Assembly (NCBI RefSeq): GCF_000524195.1
Contig: NW_020170381.1
Location: 513,650 to 577,649, forward strand
Source of the DNA: Echinococcus granulosus
Lineage: Eukaryota > Platyhelminthes > Cestoda > Cyclophyllidea > Taeniidae
Direction: 5' to 3'
DNA: 64,000 bases
Part shown: positions 16,025 through 31,300 of the stretch, piece by piece
How the letters are laid out: each line of letters starts with the position of its first letter
Position numbering within the stretch: position 1 is the first letter of the stretch
Program-made: the position numbers and the translations under genes
Notes under the pieces: model-generated
The model's input: the letters and a program-made list of their open reading frames with translations, nothing else
Databases searched by the model: none
Told to the model about the DNA's origin: nothing

Positions 16025-19000
16025 CTCATGCTAAAACCCAACACCAGCAGAAGAGAAAAGGTGAAGAAAGGCGGTGGCTGACTAAACCGGCGTGCAGCGT
16101 GAATGGGGCGTGTTACGCAATTAGGTGGTGTTGTGACGCAAGCACTTGATAAGCTATTAGACATGAATTGTAACGAGAGAGCCCTTTGATAGCATTTAAT
16201 CTTCATTAGACGAGACATTGCTTGTTGCATGTTATTATAGACGCACAGCACATTTAATGACTGGAATTATAATGTGTTTAGCCATCCTAATAGGGTACTT
16301 TTTGATTGGCAGTCATTTAATCATACAATGTCAAAATGTCGAGGCATGGATGGGTCCAATGAGACTGCAGAAGCATTGCTGAATGTTCCCCTTACCTATA
16401 CTCAAATGCTGCTGTGCCTGGTTTAAGATTTATTGGTTATTTCCTAGTAGGCGTAAGGAATACACAGATTAAGATTAATCTACAAACGGTCTATCGAAGG
16501 ATTTATGTTTTAATACAGTTATGCACTAAATGGTGGCGAAAACGGCTCATTCACAGCTAGTGATGATAATTGTAAGTCGTGTGTTTAGGCGTTACTTATG
16601 AAGACCCAAATAAGTATTTATGGTTTTGTTCAATGTTTTTATATTTGGATTAATTTGATGAACTCATTGTACATAATCCATTACTTCATGTGAATAGTAA
16701 CCGAACGATATGTTCAACAGGGAAATTATAAACGAGTCGCCATAATACAATTGCATAAAACTTGTAATGCTTCCGACGTAAATAAATGACTTTGTTTCCA
16801 ATCCATGTTGATAAAATAATTCCACGGAGAGTTGCTAAGCTTAAAGTCATTCTTAACTTGTTTAGCAAGCCTGCAAGTAAAGATAATAATCAAAAAATGC
16901 ATACCGATGTTTTGCAGTTAACACCGCCGTGTCGTTTCAACCATCCATTCCAGAGGCGTTTGTCATGTTACGCAATAGACGCCTTTGTCAGATTTTCAAA
17001 TGTGGATGTCGAAGACAAAGTGAAAGATTGACAATGTAAAGCCACAGACAAATGCAGAGTCTGGTTTTTACTTTTTGAAAAACCGTTGGTGACATACATT
17101 GCTTCAATAGTACTCCTTCCTCCTTTCTATTAGAGTATGAAGTTAGTTAAAAATTCCTTTTATGCATTCGGAGTCGCTTATTGTTTTACATCTTTTTGAA
17201 AGGCAATAGGAAACTCCCCAGACTCAGATATTTTCTGAGCAGATTTGTTTTTGCCAACTTAAAAGACTAGGTAATGATTAGATCCTAAACACTAAAGTAT
17301 TCCTCGATATTACCCTATCGTTGGAAAATTTAATAAAACGACTACATCCTGTAGATGAAAGAAAATTAGCTGTAATAAATACAGCAAAGGATGTGATGCA
17401 TTCTTTCCCCTTTACCTTTAGATAAAAATTATTTTTCTGGATGGCTATCTGGGTTGATGGCCAATTCAGATAACTCTTTTGCAAATTGTACTCCATGAGA
17501 GAGTTTACATGCCCTGAAGTCATATCGAATGTGGATGGGTGGTTGGGTTGGCATCAACGGTATGAAAATAGGCATCGTATGATTGGTAGTGTACAGACCT
17601 TGGGAGGATATTTGGAACTGATGTATGCAATTTTAGCCTTCCGTAATATTGTTTAATATCACTAGGTCTGGGAACCCACTACAGGACTCTGAAGATGAGT
17701 TCTTTGAGAAATCTGATTTTTGCCGGCAGTCAGCTAGGTGAAGTATGTCAAAGAGTGCGGCTCTTGACTCAATAGTGCTCAACAAGAATTTAAAGGCCAA
17801 CTCTTTTCATTGTATTTTTTATGTACTTGGTAGAATAATACTCTCTGAATGAAAATGCACTTTTGTAGCCCAGATGAACCTATTTTAGTAAAATCTACAC
17901 GCATCAATGAACGATACAATACATTTGTGTTCTGAATCCCATAAACTTCCTTCGCATGCATTTCAAAAAGTTACTTAGACCTGTTGTATTCATTCCAGTA
18001 TATTTTGGAGCATGATATACGGTAGAAGCGGAAAGATGCAGCTCATAGTTGGCACCTCACTTTTGTAAGTTTGGAAAGACTGCACCTAGGCTTTACAACC
18101 ATGCACAATCGATGCTATCAAATATGTAAAACAAATGAAGACAATCTTTTTTGGCATTAAAACAAGATATGTCTTAACACTTAAACGGCATGCTTTTATT
18201 AGTATAATGACCACAGTTCAAGTTTTCACGATATATTACAAACAGAACTGGGACAGGTTGTCATGCTGGTGTCATTGCGCGTTTTATGTATTCATTACAT
18301 CCCAAAAGTCTACCAAAACTTTGTTCCCTTTTCGATGAGCATTTTCCATGCGTATACACACTCAATGAATTGCATCGACTGTTAAAGCTAATGTTAAAAA
18401 AAATACTTGTTAAAAGTGCTGTGATAAAAGAGGTGTTTGCATCCTTTTAACGCCAACCGAAATTTCATCTACTCAAATCTTACTTAATGATGTGGAAGGA
18501 GGGTTTATACTGAGGTTAACTTCACTTCGAAAAGGTCCTCTATAAAGAGTTCTTGGCAGGAACTAAACCATCGTGCCCTCTGATGGCTATGGAGTTAATC
18601 AAATTACGTTGGGTAAAAGCTAGGCAATGTGCCCTCCCTTCCTAGGGTGCTTTTCACACTCCTACATCTAGTCATTGGTTTACTCAATTTGCTTCTCGCA
18701 GTGATAAACACGCCTCTCCGAGTGTTTGTGAGCACAGACGGTGGAACGTTGTTAAAAACCCTGGTTCTGATATTATTCTTTATTAAAAATTTCCAAGTTA
18801 TTGCTTACTCGGTTGTGTAGTGGCTACATATAACCCTGGTTAGCTCTTGCACATTTAGGGCACTTCGCAAACGAGACGTAATTAACTTGAAAAAGTGAAA
18901 ATGGTGCTATAATGTGGGACGCTAAATTTCCACGCATTTATACTACACATCTGGTTTCTAAGGCAAGCAAAATGGAGCAACAACATTCACATCTGTCCAT

Positions 19001-19742
19001 CAAGTGAAAAAGTCGAGTACGAGAACCGAAGTGAATCTTCGTTGAGCATTGAAAACTCATCGATGATGTGAGTCTTCTCTCACAAAGAAATCCAGGGGCA
19101 ACTATATTTGATGACAAAAGGCCCTGATTTCAGACCTGAAATTGGACACTCAGAAATTCAGTAAAAACACTCGAAATGGCTCATAAAATAAACGATAGTT
19201 CGCAGAAGCAGTAGAACTTATCATTAATCGCCTTATTTTTACTAAAATTTTATCTCGACAGCTGCTTTGACGGCTTATACAAAGTGATTCACAGATGACA
19301 TGCAAAAGTATATGAAACAAATGGAAGGAATGAAAGCATTCGTGATTTTGCTTAATTGTGGGTCATATTGCTATTGGAGTGAATAATTTTGAGGCACATA
19401 TTAAGCCATTAAATTGTTACCATGCTCTCTTGCCTCCACACGTTGTAGTGTAAGAAAATGTTATGCATTTTTGGTGTTGAAGAAGGGGATCTTGAGCTAG
19501 TGTTAGATTGTAAGATGATAAAATTAACAGAAATCGTTGCGTTAATTAATGAACAAGAATGCCCTATGCAATAAACGATACCTATATAAAGTGTTCCAAA
19601 AGTACCTAACACCTCTCTCAACGTTAGAATTGATGTTGGTGCTTCTAAATCACTGCATGTCATCATTTCTGGTGACTAACCCCCATAGTAGCATACCTGA
19701 CACCTCTATTTTGATGACGTTCTCAGTTGGCTTTATTGCAAA

Positions 19743-20115
19743 ATGCGCCACAGTGAGAATGAAATTAAAGCTACTGAAAGCCACAACTGCTGGCCTTTGT
19801 GGCAAAACAAGCACTACGTCCCGTTCTCTTTGCCTTTGCCGGTCGATGATGCGGATGCGTCATCGATGAGTATCGATTTTTGTGCAACAATTGTCTCATG
19901 GCGAATTACTGTCAGGTGTTTTGCAGGGTAGAACGGCTGAAAAAAGCGCCTCCTGTCAGCTGTGTGATCGCCTTAGACATACGAGTGACGCACTTTACAA
20001 CTTTCTCAACAGGTTGATTCGACAGCGATTGCCGCTGCCCCCACCCCCCCACTTTTTAACCACTGACACGTTCAGTCAACTGGCATACGCTCGCCTCTTT
20101 CATTTGACAATTCAG
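19743..20115 (+). other. Coding-like patch, frame unresolved
   Basis: Unusually for this region, two or three + strand frames read like protein. One frame contains a cysteine-rich run (FLCNNCLMANYCQVFC) reminiscent of a small zinc finger. Another contains CQLCDRLRHTSDALYNF, possibly preceded by a ttttgcag acceptor at 19921-19928. Because overlapping frames compete and no partner exons are seen, only a possible exon can be claimed. Confidence 0.25.
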
Positions 20116-22327
20116 TAAATTGCACGGCTTTCATTTTAAACCAGAATGCGAATCCTAGCGTTTTTTGCTAAACAGCATGGGGCATTCCATCAATCTAAAT
20201 AAAGTGATCTGAGACATTCAAGCACTACTCGGCTCTACTCAAGAATGCCCAATGAAATCGGAAGAATTTTCGATAATTCCAGGCGGACTGCAATCGGTAT
20301 ATGCAACTTCCTACTGAATACCTAATGCAACTGCACCTAGAATTTTGTAGCATCATAACATGGGGCTCTCAATCTCCTTCACTGCTTACATTTCATGTCA
20401 GTTTGTCTCAGCAGAAGTGGTAGGAAGCTACTAGTGGGTCTGCACCATCGTGCATGTATACGATCGAAAATTACTAAGCTGCTCCTTCCGCAGCCTGTCA
20501 CCTTGCAAAAAAGTAATTAAAATCATGCAACTTTACACGCAAGCATTAAGTCAAGCGTTCAGAGAAGCCATTATTGTGAAGTTTTTACTTTCGGAAGGCA
20601 AATGTTTCTATTGGATGCATAACGTAATAGCTTCTGCAGTCAATGACACCTCACCTCATCTCTGCAAGTCTAGGACTGAATACTTGATGAATGTTTCAAT
20701 TTTAATTATTTTAACTAAAATGGACCAGGAACCTACTTCATCTTTGTTTAAAGTTTTGGGCTGAGCAGCATTGCTTCCTTTAAAACACGAGACTTTTATG
20801 TGAAGCATTAATATGAATACAAAAGTAGATATCAGCAACTTGTTCATTTATGAGCTTGAAAGCAATATATTTTTATAGTTCTGTAAATAGTGTTTTCTCA
20901 AATCATCAAAACCATTTCAAAACATGTTTTTGTCATCGAAAATCTTCAAAATATATAAAATGTTACTTAAGGCATAAATAGGTGTTTCATTTCAGTCAAT
21001 ATGCCAAACCCATTTCTTGTTTTTTTTAAAGAGAGGTAAGTCTATATCTGCTTAACTTGAGGTTCTTTAAACGGCATGTTTTGAAACCTACAATGAGCGC
21101 TGATATCAATTTTTGTTAGTTGGAAGATTGGTCTGTGAAATCAATTAAAGCAACTTGGGAGCAACGGAATGAATTAACACTTACTCATTTCCTGTCGCTC
21201 ACGAAGAGCACCTCTGACCGTGTTTGATACTCTTCTCCTTTAATTCATTCACGAGTTGTGGGTTCGCACAAGTTAAAGCGGATTACTAATTATCGAAGGC
21301 ATTCCTGAAAAGAAATGGTTAAAAGATCTGTCTGTTATGAGAGTAAAATCAGCCACTAAATTGCATTCAGCAAAGTAGCCTCTAAGGCAGTTTGAGTGAT
21401 TCATTGTGGGCCAAGTGAACGAAAAAGTATAAGTTAACAACAATGGGGTTCTTACTGGGTATTAACCAACTTGTATGGGCTGTAAAGGAGCAGGCAATTA
21501 TTATTCGCCATTGCCATTTCCTTTTTGTCAAATTTATAGGTAATTTTAGCATGTGCCACAAGTACGAATAGAAACTTTTTGCAAATCAGTGACCCGAAAG
21601 GTACACAACTCTACTCGTGTCGTGCTCGGCATTAAGGTTGGAACACTTTTCCAAATGGACAAGATAAAATTATGCAGACGAATTTTCGAAATAGCTCATA
21701 TATTTGCTTGTTCACATATTCACGCGCATTATGCGAACCGAGGTACCAGTATCCAGCGTTAAGCTGCCTTTAAATAAAATTACATTCAATACGCTTAGAT
21801 TGTTTACGATTGTCCGCATATTTACTCTGATTGACTAAGTTCATGCTCTATGCAAGGTGACACCAAACCATCGTTGGTAATTCATCTATGAGACTCAAGT
21901 GATTCCAGTATCTTGATTATGCAAATATTTTCTACTATGGATGGTAATGGAGAAAGTGATACTTGCGATTTGATGCAATGATATCGGAAGTTATTTTTTT
22001 ACATCTCTTTAGCCGAAAAAAAAATTATGATTTCTGCACACGAGCATCTAACTTCGTATGTCATTCGCCTAAGGTAAATTCGTGGGTAGACCAATCAACA
22101 CCCAAGCGTTGGCGATAAGCCTATCGATCGGCAGCTGAGCACGCGTTTATGGGGCAGCCAATAGAATGTGACCTGTGCGGACCAATAAACATCTTATTTT
22201 TGGGGTAGCCCCAAATTTGAACCTTGCCGATGGTATGAGCGGAATTTAGATCGCACAGTTATTTCCAGACTTGGCGTGACGTGTGAAGGGCAATCGATCT
22301 AGCTCTAACAGTGCGCTCAGATCACAA

Positions 22328-25300
22328 ATGAATCGAGCAATGTCCTTGGCTGACACTACCACGGGGGAGTTATTAGCAGTTTCGAATATGTATCAAAACA
22401 TTAATCATTTTGAACCTGGCAAAGTAACTCCAGTCGCGGAAGTCCCATCAACAACGGGTGCATTGCATTTCACTTCACCCGAACCTTTAATATCTGCGAG
22501 CACTCAATTTCCCAACATTGAAAATGAGAATCAAACCAATTATTCACCTGTGCTTTCTGCACAACTTAGTTCAAAGGATATTGGCACCAACTCTCTGAGG
22601 AGAAATTCGACACCAGGCAAGTTAGAAAACCATTTTTCATTTTATAAGCAGCGGTGAATTATATGGACAAAGCTATACCCATCTAACCTAAGTCGTTTTT
22701 TTAAATCACATGTAGGTACCGATATTTAGTTTCAAACCAATTCTAAAACCTTTATTCTAAGCACAACATATAAAATGGTTAGTTGATCTTTATCAACTTT
22801 GCAAAAAAATGTTTTTTTAAACACATTTTCTGCATGTATGAAATAAAGCTGTGTATTTACTTCATACTGCATGTAGATAAAGCAAAAGTTTGTTTCTGCC
22901 TGGTGTTAATGAACAGCAATGCTGACTCTGAAAAAGGATTACTTTGCTTCCATTAACATTGGATTTCCAATAACAATGGGAAGGATGGAAATCCCAGAGG
23001 AATCGAAATTACTCTGAACTGAAGCTTGCCTTCGGCCGCGTCTAAATGACGGCTTCTCACTAGCACTATTTGTGAAAGGCCTTTCATTCTTCCATTAGAA
23101 ATGTTAACTGGCAGGCTAAAAATACGTCCTCTAATTAGTCACCATGAGATGAAGGAATAAGACCTTTGCAAGTATTTTATAAGCAATCATGAAAGTTATC
23201 AAAGGTTAACTCACAGTGCATGCACAAGAGCTAGCTTTTTCTTAACCACATGACCACCGCATAGACTAGATGGACCTACATTTATGCCGAATGAAGGGCA
23301 CCTTGGTAGCAGTTGTTACCTGAAAGTGGTGTTCCGCTCATTAGATGCGCGTGTTCGAACTTGACCTGTAGCCATAATGGAGGAGACGAAGAGGCCGGCT
23401 CCGGCTTCGTTGCCTGCAATTCTCTCACCAGCCTGCGTGCATGTGCACGTATGGTGAGCTCAATCTATGATTCCTTGTTACTTCAGCCTCAATTATGCAC
23501 TCCTAGCTCAATTCCCTACTACCCTAGATAACCAGAGGCTCATATCTTTGTCGTACATTACTAATGCACAGACATAATTCCTTTTTAAGTATTTTATTAA
23601 AAGTTCTTTTACTAACTCAACCGATAAATTGTTCTAAAATTTAGCCATGAAGGCAGTGTTCCATTCAGGCCTTATTCATTGTTAGGAGTCTTTAATAAAA
23701 GGGATCCGTTTCCGGTACGGTAATGTTTAGCAGGAGGAATTGAAATTCAAGGATAAATTAACTTAGTGAAAACCATTGTCTCATACGGCAGTTTGGGGAA
23801 AGGAGGTGGAGTGGACTGCGCAGACAGTCCTATGGCCAATTTGTGCGCTTTTGTTGCATGCATGCCTAAGGGTGTACACGTGCACCCACCTCATGACGCA
23901 AAGGTGGTGGGAGGAGGTAGTGCGCGTTCTGGTTGACAGGCTTAGAAGTTCCTATAACACTTCTCGCTCCATCCACGGCAGGTGTTCTTTAAAACTACGG
24001 CTCGCGAATAAGTAACCTACATTGGGATTTCCAATCAGAATTTGCACTTAATATATTGATCAAAGCTTCACTTAGCATATAGTGTGTAATGACATTTTGT
24101 GATAGCTTCCTGTTTTGTATGATCTATTATTTATGTGGCTCTTGTTATACAATTCCGTAGGCTGTTTGTGACAGCTACCTGATCATCTCAAAGAATAAGA
24201 TTGTAGCTCTGCAAGTGATGTGCCTCGGAGAGAAAAAACGCAAGTTTAAAGCACAAGTAATTTGATAAAATTACTTTAAATTTGATGAAAATACCGACAG
24301 ATCCTATTGTCATAAGCTCGTTTTGTTCAACAGCATAACTGGTATCCAATGGAGCTTGCACACGATAGAAGTATATCAGTATCGATTTATCCAACCATAA
24401 GTAGGGGTTGATTAAAAATCAATACTTAAAGTAGAGGTCGACAGCTACGTTCATTGCAATTGCGCAAAATTCCATGAAAACTTCAACGTTGATTGAACAG
24501 AGGAAAAAGTTCCCCTCATCCCGATTATTCGGCAAACCTCACCGGCTGACAAGACCACTACACCGGTGAGCCTTCGGCAGGCACAAAAGACGTCAACCTC
24601 TTCCGCATCCATTGGTAAAATTTCCACTGCTCCAGTCAATTTTGCCGCACCCACCATAGCCGCAACTGCAACAGTTGCCTCACCCGGAATCAAGTCCACC
24701 AGCGCCGCCAACGCCGCAACTTCCTCTTTGGTGTTCTCCTCGGGCAGTCTCCCAACCCCCACGCGATCGGAGAGTTGTCTCAACCCCTCCCAGTCAGGAG
24801 GCTCCAACTCCTCAACCTCCATCACTTCGCCTACAGTGCCGACAAAATCTACTCTAGTCGATACTCACCAGACACCAACTCCACCTCAGCCTTCACCGCC
24901 ACCAACACAAACCACGACTACGATGCAGCAATTCCCACAAACCTCCAGTGCTGCTGCAGCCACGTCGATCATCTGTTCCACCCCAACACGTAGGAGGCAT
25001 AGGACAACATTTAGCCAGGAACAACTGGATGAATTGGAATCGGCCTTTCGTAGATCGCACTACCCGGATATTTACTGTCGTGAAGATCTTGCAAAAACAA
25101 CGAAACTCCAAGAGGCTCGAATTCAGGTATACTTATGTTCAACTAAGATTTAAGGCGCTCCTTATTTTTGGCAAGATAACATCACAGATAAGGTGAAAAC
25201 CGAATAAATAAGATAAAAATGAAATCGAGGAATTGTTATCAGTAACAAAATGTTTGATGTTTTATCTTTGGAAAAAAGTGACTGACCCTGTATGGTGCTT

Positions 25301-28300
25301 TTGTGAAAGGGTTTTCAATTTACAATTTTTTCGAGATAACGAAACCTAAGTAAAAATACTTTGTTAGCTAAAAGGAATTGTTTGCAAAAAGAAATTACAA
25401 GAGTAGAGGTAGATATTATTAAAAATTTTGGAAATGAACACTTTGTGAGTTTTGAAACTGTCACAATTCAGATTCGAGGTGATCAAACCAAATCATTTAT
25501 GGAAAACATTAAAGGCATTTATAATAATAAATTATGCATTATTTACCATCATAAATTACGTTGATCAAAGTTCCTTGGCAGTCATTACTATTTCAGGAAG
25601 AGGTTCCACTATTGTCAGAAAGAATCTGCTTGCTTGTTTAGACTCATCTTTTGATGACTCACGTAGTTACGAGAGGCTGCATCGACGAATTATTGGGTTC
25701 CAATGAACTTGTTCATTTTAATTTTATTACACCGAAAAACCAGCCTTTTTCAGCCTTCTATTTTAAGCTAGCACAACATCCTTACTTCTTTGGATGCCGA
25801 CATCTCGATTAAAACCCTTTTCTAAGAGGAAATATTAGGGTTTGTGAAGTTAACTGTTTAGGTCAGTTTGAAAATATGAATGTTTTATCTTCACATTACA
25901 AAATCAGTTGATTGGAATGTAATAAATTTTGTCAACCTTTTTATCGTATCATCAGTGAAAACAATTATTTAGAAAGTTGCAGAAAGTCATAAGATGTAGT
26001 TTTTCTTGAGACCTCACTAAAATCTACACAACCTCCGCAATCATTCCGTTTCAGCGCCTTGGATTCTATAACATTTAATTGGTGAAGTTTACGCCTAAAA
26101 TATTTGAAGTCTTTATGCCAAACGTCAGGTGTTATGTGAATTTGCTTGCAATAAACATAAAGCCTTTGCCATTAAAAGAGAACAAAAAAATGTGGTTCTT
26201 GATAGAGCAACAAGGCGCTTTAAACCTCTGGTAAAAAGTATTTACGGCAAGGCGCTGGAACACTTGATCAGATAATGATATGCCGAAATCGGTCGGTAGT
26301 AAGGTATCTATGGAATGTTTCCACATTAAACTGCTTCTTCATCTTTGTTGAATTCTCACACAAAGTCATCAAGTAACAATTAAAGTTGTGACGATGCATT
26401 GGGAAGCAACAAGTCGATAAAAGTTGGCGAGATGATAAAACCCTAGCATCGTCGAGCATTCCCACCAGTTAGGTGTCTTTATAACCTTCCTGAGTTATTA
26501 AAGCCTCGTTGGAGATTGGCATCGCTCTGATCGACGTATTGTAACCGCAACCATCCCGTTATCCGCAATTATAGTATCTGGGGCGCCTTGTATTCCGCAA
26601 CTGCAACATTTCGTTAAGCGGCATCGAGTGGACAAACAGAAATGCCATAGTAAAGACGTTCACAATATTTCTGTGAGAAGGTGTGAATCGTACCTTATGC
26701 AATTGAACTATTCATTCAATGTAAACATGACACATACTAAATATTAGCAGCAACTCGGTTTTCCCATCATTATTGGGAAAGTTTAAAAATATCATTTGAT
26801 TGCAAGACTGCGGCGGCTAAAAATACGCATTTTACCAGAAGTTTTAATGTTCTAAAAGGGTAGTCCTTGGAGGAATTACGAAGGAGTTGTACATTATTAT
26901 CTCGATGTTAACATAAAAGTACTTTCCCCCTAGCGTTTACATCAATGGCTATTTCAATATTTACAAAGATAAGATTCCTTTAGTCACTGGCTATTTCCTT
27001 CTGTGCGCGGTTAAGTTAAACGAAATCCCCACAAATCGTATTAGAAGACATCGACGCTTTCTTCCAAAGATGCCTAAAATGAGCCTGTGGATAAAAGTTT
27101 AGTCTACTAGTTAACTGATAATTGTGGTCCCAAAGGTTTCGCCAATTAAGGGAGTCTTCTTCACATTTGACTGAGAATATATGCTTAATTCTCTCTGAGG
27201 AATAAAACGGAAAATTAGATTCGACAGGTGGCATCCCCTTAGAGTTCACCTTCACGTTCATTGAATGGAAAAGTTCCAACACAAAACCAGTCCCCTCTGT
27301 TGGTAGCTATTCAGACGCATGCATAATTGAAACTTGAATGGTACTCGGTTTGTAGCTTCCTCCACAGTGCGAATCGGGTTTTAACAATTTTGCACCACTT
27401 AACAGTCTAGTATATAGGAACTACCGACTTACACGATTATTTACTTAATATAGGCAAATTCTTATGTATTAAGTGCGCCAGGAATAAAAATGATGTCGGT
27501 AAATTAAGCTATGCACTTACATTGGATGCATTTGTTTGCTGATTAAGGAGCCAGCTACAGGACGATTTGAGGGAAAGGAAATACAGATTGTCAAGGCTGA
27601 AAGGGAATTCTGTAAAGGCTAGTCGAGATGTTTATTTGTCTAGGTACCATTTTTGAATGAAACTAAGATGATGGCTGGAATCAGAGGTCAGGTGGCGAGT
27701 AAATGAGCAAAACCTGCCATTCACAAAGTGCTAGGTGCTATCCAGCTGGTAGTAGTCTTACTAGCGTGCCGGTTGCAACCCGTTAAGAGAGATGGTAATA
27801 GCATCACGTTTTCTTATTAGCCTTCTCGCTCTCCCTCTCGCAAGCCGTGCTTGAGGCTGTTGCTTGAGAAAACTGTCACATATAAGCTGCAGCAGTGATA
27901 TGAAAAATAACTCTAGCCTCATCGCGTAGTACCGGTACTTCATCGCCACCTAACTGGAAGAGAGGTCACTTCGAGCTGAAAGTCTTAGATCGACACTTTA
28001 ACATCCATGGTATCACTTGGGAGCGCATTATGCTTTGCTCTCGTAAAGCAGTTATCAGCCTTTCTTGTACTGCCAAGGTGCATAGAGGCATCATGAAATT
28101 TTAGTATGCATTTCTTTATTGTTAATCTTCGGCGTAATTTGCGGTTATCAATGAATAAACAAGCAATAAGTGTGAATATATAACAAAACACTGGTAAGGA
28201 TAAATTCCTTAGCACCTTCAAATGTCAATCACTCTTGCTGTAAAGGATATAAACCTGTAATTACGGCAGAATGTGTGAAATTTTAACGGTAGACCACCCT

Positions 28301-31300
28301 TTTCTACCGATCGAAAGATCACTAACCCATGTGTATTGTTTTAAAGGTGTGGTTCCAGAACCGTCGCGCAAAGCATCGCAAACAGGAGAAGCAGCAACGC
28401 GCTCAGCAACAGCAGCAACAACAGGCCAATGCCCTGGCAATCCAGCAGCAGCAACATCACAACCACCAACATCACCACCAGCAACAGCAACAGGCCATTC
28501 AGCACTCGTTTTCTACGCCCAGCTACCACCAACTCGGAGCAGTGTTGGAGACACAGGTGGGCATGTACCGCTCCACCGCGACGACATACACCACACCAAC
28601 CCCCTCAGCCATCTATCCTTTTACGTATACTCAGACTGCAGGCTTCGTTGAGTCTCTTCCCGCTGCCTCACTTTTTGGCAATCTTAATAGAAAGTTAGAG
28701 AGCGTCGAGGAGGGCAATGGGAAACGCGAACCACCCTCGGCGGCACCTGGAGAGCAACAGACGTCCTCGCCGAAAGAAGAAATGGTCATCAAGAAGGAAA
28801 GCATTCTTCTGGAAAGCGGCCCTGTTAGTCAGCTGGACGCTGAGGAGGAGGAAGATGGTGATGCAAGGGGTGGGAGTGAGGAAGAGGAGGAGGAGGAGGA
28901 AGATGAGGACGAGGAGGATAATGAAGAGGGTGAGCCTACCTCGCCGAAGGTGGTCAGGCTGGAGAGCTGGTCACCCATAGACGATAAGACAGACAGCGAC
29001 ATGGGGGAGGTAAAACCCGTGACCACTCCTCTGCCTCCGCAATCTGAGATCCCCAATTACATGCCACCACCACAGTGTTTCCCGTCGAGTACCCTCACTG
29101 AGATTCCCGCAGCTCAAATGATATCCTACCAAATTTACGGGCAATTTCCTCCCCATTACCATTCACATGTGGCACCGCCGCCACCGCCATCCTCTCATGG
29201 ACCCGGCCACCACTCGATCTACACTTCGCTGGCTACTGACACCAACGAGATAGTTAACGATGTCAGTAGTACCGCCGCCATTCAATTTCCACCTCCTCCC
29301 AGTATTGAGAACCCAATCAGTTCCGTAAAGGGCCAGACCATTTCGGCTATGGCAAGTCAATGGCAAAATGTGGTAAGTTCTTTTACCTAAACCATGCTGT
29401 TAGCTGAGTAAGTTGATATAAGCATGTGGGAATCTAAACAGATAGTCCCAGTACAAGATTTATCCCTGGCTCCTAAATCTAAGTATATTGAAAGATAATG
29501 GCCTCTCTACAGCAGTCCTTGCGGTAGGCCTGCGTTATCATGTATTAGTAAAGGGCAACACCAGATTCTAGCTTAGCTCGCCATCGAAGGAAATGACTAT
29601 CTCTGGACAAAATTGCTCCTTATCAAAATAAACATTCCCCGGTTACTTTTAACTGTTGGAATAGTGGATTGAGATTTACATATCTATTTACTAGTTGTAC
29701 CATCCAACTAGTATGTTTGCGCTCACATACACAATTCAGCCTGGAGTTAGCTGAAGACAAAACTTGAGAATCAATTATGTTAGTTGGGAATGCAGATTTG
29801 CCGGAGACCACCTGTAATGATTCACATAACCTTTCAGATCACCTATGCTTTCATTAAAGGTTCATTCGCATTTAAAAAATACCCTCGCAGTAAAAGAGCC
29901 AAAAGTTAAAATTGCTTATCGAATACTAAAGTAACCGGTGAAGGAAATAAACACTCTCATGATTGATTACCAGCTTTGAATGCGATGTGAGAGCAGTTGT
30001 GTTAATGACGGAAGCATGTTCTTTCAGTTGGGTTGGCGATCTGAACAAGAGCACTTAAGATCTCGTCAAGATGAAGGTGATTTTGAGGTGAGTTCAAGGA
30101 CACGAAATTATAAATTTTGTTTTTTGATGTGTGTTTGTGCATTCACTGTCTCATTACATCTTGCCATGTATTGCATCAGCAAGTCGTACTTTGTGATTCC
30201 TCTTGACACCTTCCTTTTCAGTGACAGTCGCTTTTAATGTGTGTTTAATTCACTCCAAAATTTTGCACTTTAGTCTATTCCCTTCTTACTTGCAAGCACA
30301 TTGAATGAACCACACATTACGCACGCAATGCTCATACTAAACAGAGCTTGGGTCAGAGTGGAGTTTCGAATCTAGAATTTGTTACGTGATTTAGCTACCT
30401 CCGTTAAACTTACAAGATCCAGCTTAGCATTCCAATAGTGGTCGCTCCTTTAAAAAGAACCAATTGAGTGGAAATGAATGTATGTGTTTAGTTGTATTTT
30501 AAGTGTTGTCTTTATTCGTTAGCTGTTTTCGTGTGAGCATGGAAATTTTTAAAAGACTACATTCCCCATAAGTGCATGAATTTTAATCGAATGTATAAGG
30601 ATGCATACTTCTTCCTGTCACTTTCATCCACTGATTTGTAAAAAAAGTAGAAGCTGTCAGACAGAAGGCAGGAAGTTAAATATTGCATCTCAATTAGCTT
30701 CTTGGGGATAGCTAAATCCAGGCACGATCTTACTACGACCAATAAAATACCCACTGGTTAATTCATTCCTAACTTATCATTCATTCGTTCATTAATTCAC
30801 TTACTCACTTCTTCGCTCATTCGTTTACTTAACCATATTTGTGTCTGATTAAAAGCGAACAGAAATTATCCATTATTAGACATGAAATATCATACTTGAA
30901 AAGTAACGTTTACGAAGGCTTTTAAAAGTGACTAATGAGTAAACTTTGAGAAGGTATGATCTTAAAGCAATTGTAATAGAAATCTTTTTTGCTAATTTGC
31001 CCATTTTTTAAATAGTATCTCAAATCGACCTTTGCTGTAAATGGCTACTGCCTTTGAATATTTCTAACATTCGAATATAAAAAAGCTTATACACTCCTCT
31101 ACTACCTGAAATTTAGTAAACAATGATTTTACCCATTGTCCGTAAGGTTGGACATTGTTTAAAAATTTTTGATATTCCCCTGCTTACGATAAGCACAAGA
31201 AGGACCCAAAAACTGTCAGGTTGGGTATTACTGAAGATTCGATTGAAAGCACGAACTGTATTTCATCACGGCCTCCAGACTAGCGTTTCGCCCTTTCAAA

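Larger units (their letters stand above)
12144..22276. other. Long AT-rich stretch without a confident gene
   Basis: About 10 kb with no recognisable domain on either strand. Exon-like scraps are listed separately at 14863-14971 (-), 15891-15990 (+) and 19743-20115 (+). The rest shows short chance open frames, scattered stop codons and no obvious transposon, terminal repeat or tRNA. It may be intergenic, regulatory sequence for the downstream homeobox gene, or introns of a gene whose exons are too short to see. Confidence 0.5.

Noticed and set aside
15859..16251. 130-codon - strand ORF
   Set aside because: It spans a TG/CA simple-sequence tract and lacks any family signature or splice context.
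18629..18820. Small hydrophobic ORF that could look like a membrane protein
   Set aside because: T-rich DNA gives Leu/Phe/Val runs by chance; no neighbouring signal supports it.
28341..28532. Leucine/valine-rich - strand ORF opposite the homeobox Gln/His tract
   Set aside because: It is the antisense shadow of CAG/CAC repeats; the + strand is clearly coding with the homeodomain in frame.
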